Assembly (NCBI GenBank): GCA_030035585.1
Contig: CM057462.1
Location: 144,176,734-144,240,733 of the forward strand
Direction of reading: 5' to 3'
DNA: 64,000 nucleotides
Source: Dugong dugon
Taxonomy: Eukaryota; Chordata; Mammalia; Sirenia; Dugongidae
Within the stretch, counting starts at the first letter, position 1. Every line of letters starts with the position of its first letter. Below the pieces are notes generated by a model. That model saw nothing but the letters and a program-made list of their open reading frames with translations, was not told the DNA's origin and did no database searches. Below are positions 58,322-64,000 of the stretch, one piece after another. The position numbers and the translations under genes were made by a program.

Positions 58322-58985
58322 TTAAATATCTCAGAGTGACATTCTTAGGTCATGTCATGTGATAGGTTTACATTTAATTTTATAAGAAACTACAAACATC
58401 TTTTCAAAATATTGTGTAATTTTGTATTCTCACCATTATTATACAACAGTTCAAGATATTCTACAGCCACGTTATCATTTGGAGTTATCAGTGTTTTTTA
58501 ATGTTAGTCATTCTAATAGGTGTGTCATGATGCATTATTTTGGTTTTAATTTGCATTTATTTGATGACTAATTATGTAAGCATCTTTTGATGTGTTTTTA
58601 TCCGTCAACCAGTTAATAAATAAACACATTTTGGTACATCATACATTGGAACACTACTCAGCATTCAAAAGAGACAGCTAGAAAAATAAATTATATTAAA
58701 TGTAAGAAGTCAGACACAAAAGATTACGTACAATCTGATTGCATTTATATAAAATTCTAAAATACTCAAACTAGAGTGTGAAATAGCAGATGGATGGTTT
58801 TCTGAGTTGTGGAGAGGAGAGAGCTTTGATTGCAAAGGGGCCTGTAGGAAAATTTGGGGTAATAGAGTTGTTCTATGAGCGGCACTGATGTAGCCGTCAA
58901 AACTCAACAACTTGTATACTCTAAATGGCTCATGTTCTTGTAGTTAAATAATGCTTAATTAATAATTATTTTAAAAATTTCAAAA
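58322..58985 (+). mobile_element. Old L1 3' end with inverted 5' segment
   Basis: 58322-58600 is minus-strand ORF2 ('tttggttttaatttgcattt', 'gtaagcatcttttgatgtgt'). 58601-58985 is the plus-strand continuation, starting 'tccgtcaaccagttaataaa' and passing through 'tacattggaacactactcag' to the 3' UTR. The head-to-head join and the missing roughly 100-150 bp between the halves fit twin priming. Confidence 0.75.
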
Positions 58986-59414
58986 CTTAAACATGAGAAT
59001 TTACACAGTTGAACAAACACTAGTGAGCTAGAGGGTGAGTTTTTAGAAAATACTCAAATGCAGCAAAAATACAGGAAAGAAGACATTAAAGACAGGTAAA
59101 GATATATGGAAGTTAGAATGAGATGGGTCAACATATGTCTATTTATATTTCTAGGAGGAAAAATACTATTTGATGAGACAATTGGTTATTTTCAAAACTT
59201 AAGAAAGGAATGTTTTCTTAGAACCAGGTAGCAAAACAATTCTCAAAGGAGAAGCTCAGATTTAACAAGCAGTTAAATTTGAGCTTACATTGAGTAAAAT
59301 TAATAATGATATCTAATTCATGCTATCAAAAACTTGTAGAAATAAAATCCTAGATAAAAATAGTGGAAAAAAATGAGTGAGTGTGATAATTAGAATAAAA
59401 TGTTTTATGGTCTC
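58986..59414. other. Unassigned intergenic DNA
   Basis: About 430 bp, AT-rich, with no features. Confidence 0.5.
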
Positions 59415-59426
59415 TTTACTGTTCAT

Positions 59427-59639
59427 AGGAGCCCTGGTGGCTCAGTGGCTAAGTGCTTGGTTGCTAACCAAAAAGTGGGCAGCTCTAACTCAACAGCCTC
59501 TCTGTGGGAGAAAAATGTCACAGTCTGCTTCCATACAGATTACAGTCATGGAAACCCTTGAGGGCAGTTCTACTCTGTCCTGTAGGGTCACTATGAATTG
59601 GAAATGATTCAACGGCAATGAGTTTTTTTGGGGGGAGAT
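59427..59639 (+). mobile_element. AfroSINE with perfect 12-bp TSD
   Basis: Plus-strand SINE from 'aggagccctggtggctcagt' (A-box-like) to the G/T-rich tail. TSD 'tttactgttcat' at 59415-59426 and 59640-59651. The B-box region is diverged ('gggcagctctaactcaac'). Confidence 0.95.
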
Positions 59640-59897
59640 TTTACTGTTCATGAGAGATAGATAAATGTATGATTTATCTTTGTTACATTAAACATTGTTG
59701 AATTTTTAGGGATAAACAATACATAATAGAAATAGAGTGTATATTTTGCAACCCAGTATAAAAAAAATAAATTATGATACATGTGCATTAAAACCAAAAT
59801 AAGGTAAGAGAAAAGGAAAGAGAAGTATAGACAAATCATGACTGATAAAAACTATAAAATAAGATGCTATAAATAATTGCAAATATAACAGTATTCA

Positions 59898-60108
59898 AGG
59901 ATCCCTGGTGGTGCAATTGTTAAGTGCTGGGCTGGTAATGGAAAGGTTGGTGGTTCAAACCCACCAGCTGCTCCCCAGGAGACAGATGTGGCAATCTGCT
60001 TCAGTAAAGATTTACAGCCTTGGAAACCTATGGGGCAGTTCTACCCTGTCCTATAGGGTCGCTATGTGTTGGAATTCACCTGATGGCAATGGGTTTGGTT
60101 TGGTTTTG
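59898..60108 (+). mobile_element. AfroSINE with perfect 13-bp TSD
   Basis: Plus-strand SINE: head 'aggatccctggtggtgcaat', B-box-like 'ggtggttcaaaccca', body 'caatctgcttcagtaaagat', tail 'ggcaatgggtttggtttgg'. TSD 'ataacagtattca' at 59885-59897 and 60109-60121. One of the best preserved SINEs here. Confidence 0.96.
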
Positions 60109-60121
60109 ATAACAGTATTCA

Positions 60122-60850
60122 TAATATATTTATGATAAATAATTTTCCATATTCATATGTAAACCCAAGTTGAACAACAAATGGATACTGAAAAATCCAT
60201 TATTTGAGAAGATTTTATCAGGCTTCACACTAGATTTAATAGATCAAACAAACAAAATCAATGTGGATATAGAATTTTGAACACATAATTACAAAGTTTA
60301 ATTTAGTAATTGGAGAACTTAAGTATTTGTCTACAGAACATGTAGAACAAAAATATGACTAACAACCAGTCTATATGTTTTCAATCACTTTAAAAAATTG
60401 AAACAATGTAGATAATATTGTCTGACTATAATGAAATTCAGTTACAAACCAATTTAAAAAATACCAGGTTTTAAAACAGGACATAATTTTGGTATTTCTA
60501 CTATACTCCCTAGAAATCATGCAAAACAAAAATATTCAAAAAAAAAAAAAAAAGCCACAAATTCCTTATTTAAGTTAAACCTAGAGTTAATGTAAAGCAC
60601 AAATTAGGGATAAGACTAGCCAAAGAACAGGTAATTTGCCTTGAAGGAAATGGAGAGCAAATGCCATGAGGAATAAGAAATAAGTCTCTTACAGGTAAGG
60701 ACCCTGAAGTGAGATACAAATTCCAATACATTTACTTGCATTAGTGAGAATAGGGAGTAAATCTTTCTACAGCAACTTCTGTGGAACTGGTTGGTTCCAA
60801 AAAAAAAAACAGAACAGTCAGGGTTCTTGTTACTTGTCTGAGGATCCTGT
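60122..60850. other. Unassigned AT-rich DNA
   Basis: About 730 bp with A-runs (60538-60553, 60799-60809) and no gene or family recognised. Confidence 0.5.
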
Positions 60851-60985
60851 TCGAAATTCAGAATCATAGGCTCTGCCTCAGAATTATTGAAGCAGAATCT
60901 ACATTGTAGCAAAATCATCATGTGATGTAAATCAGAGTAAGTTTGACTGTGCAACCAGGGCTTCTTTTGAGAACCACCAGGTAGG
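60851..60985 (-). mobile_element. MER5A-like hAT DNA transposon remnant
   Basis: 'aattattgaagcagaatcta', then 'aaaatcatcatgtgatgtaa', then 'cagggcttcttttgagaacc', follows the antisense order of MER5A, a nonautonomous hAT element. Diverged. Confidence 0.5.
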
Positions 60986-61495
60986 CCAAATGAGAATATT
61001 CAGAGGTAAGCCATATTTTCAGAGAGAGAGAGGGTGACTTTTCACTAGGTAAAAACGTTTAGCTCTATCTTAGTTGTTTAGGGAAAAATAAAGTATAAAC
61101 CCTCTCAGAAACAAACCTATAGAACAAACGAAAACATTTAGCCAGTTAAAAATCTGTTTCTTACTTCACTCTTACTTAAGTAGGCTTGAGTATGATCTGA
61201 GTTAACCTTTTCCTGCTTTAAAGATAACTACTATAAAAAAAAAATCTACATAAAGATTTTATGTTAAAATGAAAAACTAATGAGCAAAACAAATGCAGAA
61301 AAGAGCACTCAGTATAAATGGATGAAAATTGAGACATAATATTGCATCATGAATAAAATAATTGGAATGTTTGCCTGTATGAAAAAAAAAAAACTGAAAC
61401 AAAACAACACAAAGCACAATTACAAGAGCACCAACAGGCTAAGCTGAGATTAAAAGAAAAATGCACGCTGATGAAATGCAAGATGGTAGAAATCA
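60986..61495. other. Unassigned AT-rich DNA
   Basis: No gene recognised. Contains 'agagagagagagg' near 61021 and A-runs near 61240 and 61381. Confidence 0.5.
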
Positions 61496-61905
61496 GAAAA
61501 CAAATGGAATGAGAGATAAAATTATTACAGATAGACGTCAGACAAGGGATGAGAAAAGATAATAATATAAGACACTGAAGATAGCAATGAGTGGAATAAT
61601 AAAATGAAATGAAAGTAAATGTCAGGAATGGAAGAAAACAAAAGAGATCAAACCTATGTTTAGAACACATGAAGAAGAAAATAAAAATAATAGAACAAGT
61701 CAAATAAAGATATTTTTCAAGACAATTTTCCTGAGATAATAAAAAATGTAGAAATAAACAATGAATGTTTGCACCGTATCCCAGAAAAACTACCCAGAAC
61801 AATAGAAAGTAAGATAATATTGAAGTTTTAAATAATAGTAACAATTCTAATAGATATTTAGGCAAACATATCTGTTCATTTATAATTATGTGGAAGAACA
61901 AGTGG
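61496..61905 (+). mobile_element. Possible old L1/HAL1 ORF1-like fragment
   Basis: A-rich coding-strand-like DNA with 'gacaattttcctgagataat' and 'cagaaaaactacccagaaca' in the place expected for the middle of an old L1 ORF1. The minus strand shows a 184-codon open stretch, but it is the low-complexity complement (T/F-rich) and not a gene. Confidence 0.4.
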
Positions 61906-62286
61906 AATTATCTGATGCAAGCCCAGTGTGAATTCTTTTAAGTTTACCTCTCAATAGGCTACTTGAGTCCAGGTATTAAACCCCCTTTCCTACAAGAGAA
62001 TCTGAGTGCACATCTAATTCCTATAGAAAGAGTGCCTGCCCCTGACTCCAGCAGGACATGTTGGACACAATCCCAACTTTTTGCAGGTTCTTTAATTAAG
62101 TGCTGGGCAGCTAGAGTTCACATAAATTGTAGTAAGCTCATATTGCTTGATGCCAAAACAATTGGACTGCCTCAACTTGCAAAACTCTTCCCACAATCGA
62201 AAGGAGCTTGTACAGGTGAGGGCGGTGCAGTTAGAGTGAAGAAAAAGTCTATACAGAATTGAATAAATTAACCAAAACAATTAACA
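61906..62286. other. Unassigned intergenic DNA, somewhat GC-richer
   Basis: A 99-codon open stretch exists on the plus strand (61963-62262), but it has no recognisable domain and no gene context. Confidence 0.4.
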
Positions 62287-62291
62287 AGGAT

Positions 62292-62805
62292 TGTCTTAGT
62301 CATCTAGTTCTGCTATAACAGAAATACCACAAGTGGATGGCTTTAACAAAGAGAAGTTTATTCTCTCACAGTCCAGTAGGCTACAAGTCCAAATTCAGGG
62401 CATCAGCTCCAGGAGAAGGCTTTCTCTCTCTGTCAGCTCTGGAGGAAAGTCCTTGCGATGCATTTGTCTTCCCTTGATCTCGGAGCATCTCAGAGCAAGA
62501 ATCTCAGATTCAAAGAATGCCCTCCTCTGCCAGTGCTGCTTTCTTAGTAGTATGAGGTTCCCGTGTGTCTCTGCTCACTTCTCTCGTTTATATCTCAAAA
62601 GAGATTGGCTTAAGACACTATCTAATCTTGTAGACCTCATCAGTATGACTGCCACTAATCCATCTTATTACATTATAATGACAGAGTTTACAACACATAG
62701 GAAATCACATCAGATTATGAAATGGTACACAATCATACAATACTGGGAATCACGATCCAGCCAAGTTGACAGATATTTTTGAGGGACACAATTCAATCCA
62801 TGAAA
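62292..62805 (-). mobile_element. Solo LTR, ERVL-like, with perfect 5-bp TSD
   Basis: Minus-strand LTR of 514 bp. On the plus strand it runs from 'tgtcttagtcatctagttct' to 'acacaattcaatccatgaaa'. Flanked by 'aggat' (62287-62291 and 62806-62810). A 5-bp TSD is usual for ERVL-class elements. Best defined copy of the family also seen at 31254 and 42713. Confidence 0.9.
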
Positions 62806-62829
62806 AGGATATATCCCACAAATTTAATA

Positions 62830-63120
62830 TTAAACAACAATAACAAAAAAGCGAGACGCTGTTTTATAGAGTTTATAATATTAAAAGCAACATTATGTAT
62901 GATTTATTGATATTATCATAGGTAGTAAAACATAAATACATACATGGTAGTGATAAATATCTCTTCAAGCTCATGATTACTTTTAGACTTGGGGTTTTGA
63001 GGAAGGAGATAAGAAGATGTGCTCAGGCATGTTTAATTTTTATGCTGGGAGATGAACACCTATATTCTTCAGCACTCTGTGTATAACTGAATGACTTCAA
63101 AAACTTAAAGTTAGAATAAA
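62830..63120 (+). mobile_element. Possible old L1 3' UTR fragment
   Basis: 'aggaaggagataagaagatg', 'taatttttatgctgggagat' and 'gaacacctatattcttcagc' resemble the order in old L1M 3' UTRs. Weak. Confidence 0.35.
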
Positions 63121-64000
63121 CAAAAGTTAATAATGAATGAGTGGAGACTTCTGCCCCTAAGCACTTAAAAATATTAAAAACAAAGCTAAACAAACAAAGC
63201 CAGAAAATTCTATGATCTAGAAGGAAGTTCGCAGCTAAAACAGAGTGAATTATGCTGCAGATAAGTTTTAGAGAATATCAAGTCTGAATAACAAAGTCAC
63301 CTAGAAACTAGGTCAAATTTTATAGAATATTTGTGTTTCTGGGATTTGGAGCTTGGTTGGCTGCATAAAATATCAAGCCCTACTCAGAGTCTACACTTCA
63401 ACTAAATGATGCTGGTGCCTGAATATTTCACGTGGTTTCTCCACCTGGCATTTCTCCAAAAAGAATACTCAAGCCTCGATTTAGTAAAATAAATTCTTCT
63501 GGGTGAACACAGTAATTGCATCGTATTCCACTCCACCTTTTGCCCACTCCTCCCCGTCACATCATTACCTGATGTTCCTATTGCATTTTTACTCTGCTAC
63601 AAACAGTCTTTATCCAATAGTATTATGATCAATAGTTTATGCGCTTGTCTTCCAAAATGTGCTGTACTCTCTTTATGTGCGACAACAAAATTTTCAACTT
63701 CATCTTCTTATCAAAGGGGTTAGTACTTGCCATTTATAAAGGAATCAATCACCCCTTTGTGATTATATGCACAAACGACAGAAAGCGTCATCCCATTTGA
63801 CATGAATAATAGATTCTCTTCTAAATACTCATTCTTTCCTGGATAAAAATTCTTGATACATATGCAATGACATTGATAGATCAGGTGTCTATATGTATGA
63901 TTTGAGTTCATTTTACTTTTACTTCTTGAAATATTTGGAAGGCTGGTTGTCCAGTTTACAGCCACAAGGAGTACCCATCTGAGTGTTTAATTTGAGATCA
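63121..64000. other. Unassigned intergenic DNA at right edge
   Basis: About 880 bp without a recognised repeat. It has a more balanced base composition than the neighbouring AT-rich DNA. There is an 81-codon open stretch on the minus strand (63720-63965) without recognisable features. It may simply be unique intergenic DNA. Confidence 0.45.

Noticed and set aside
61347..61901. 184-codon minus-strand open stretch rich in F, L, S and C
   Set aside because: Complement of A-rich DNA. The composition and lack of domain features point to a chance frame.
63720..63965. 81-codon minus-strand open stretch as a conserved exon
   Set aside because: No domain, no splice context that I could support, and length within chance expectation.

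Overview
This is mammalian intergenic DNA, almost certainly from an afrotherian and most plausibly an elephant. Three repeat groups together point that way. The first is many copies of a tRNA-headed SINE whose minus strand ends in the tract 'ttaaccactgtgccaccaggg' type (AfroSINE). The second is several RTE-clade LINEs (RTE1 type, endonuclease plus reverse transcriptase) whose 3' end is shared with that SINE. The third is long L1 elements with a characteristic long 3' UTR. I found no host protein-coding gene, no functional RNA gene and no bacterial-type system. Every recognisable coding stretch is a decayed LINE reading frame. Species and family names come from memory of these families, not from a search.

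Layout. 1-2555: minus-strand RTE running off the left edge. 2586-4198: 3' end of a plus-strand L1. 4525-4905: ancient L2 tail. 4958-5802: two LTR pieces. 5842-21510: a plus-strand L1 (A) whose 3' UTR was split by a complete minus-strand L1 (B, 13154-21252); both insertions have visible target-site duplications (TSDs). 23692-26857: near full-length minus-strand RTE with a perfect 11-bp TSD. 28112-29155: old LTR split by a younger one. 29885-35010: three-layer nest, an old L1 split by a twin-primed RTE, itself split by an LTR. 36-43 kb: old L1, MaLR and LTR fragments and a truncated RTE. 44043-45149: plus-strand RTE 3' third. 48078-56488: complete minus-strand L1 (C) with two promoter monomers and an odd 47-bp internal duplication. 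56.5-64 kb: SINEs, old L1 pieces, an LTR and unique AT-rich DNA.

How the parts relate. RTE elements supply the enzyme that most likely moved the SINEs (shared 3' tail). L1s moved themselves. LTRs are solo copies without internal genes. All LINE reading frames carry frameshifts or stops, so nothing here looks currently mobile. Some catalytic motifs survive: L1 A keeps FADD, L1 C keeps its endonuclease motifs, and the RTE at 23.7-26.9 kb keeps YADD.

The most notable observations are the clean twin-primed RTE, the templated 47-bp duplication inside L1 C, tandem promoter monomers in this L1 lineage, two unrelated L1 5' UTR types in one window, and duplicated L1 3' ends with internal A-tracts. 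I did not find a convincing undescribed biological system.
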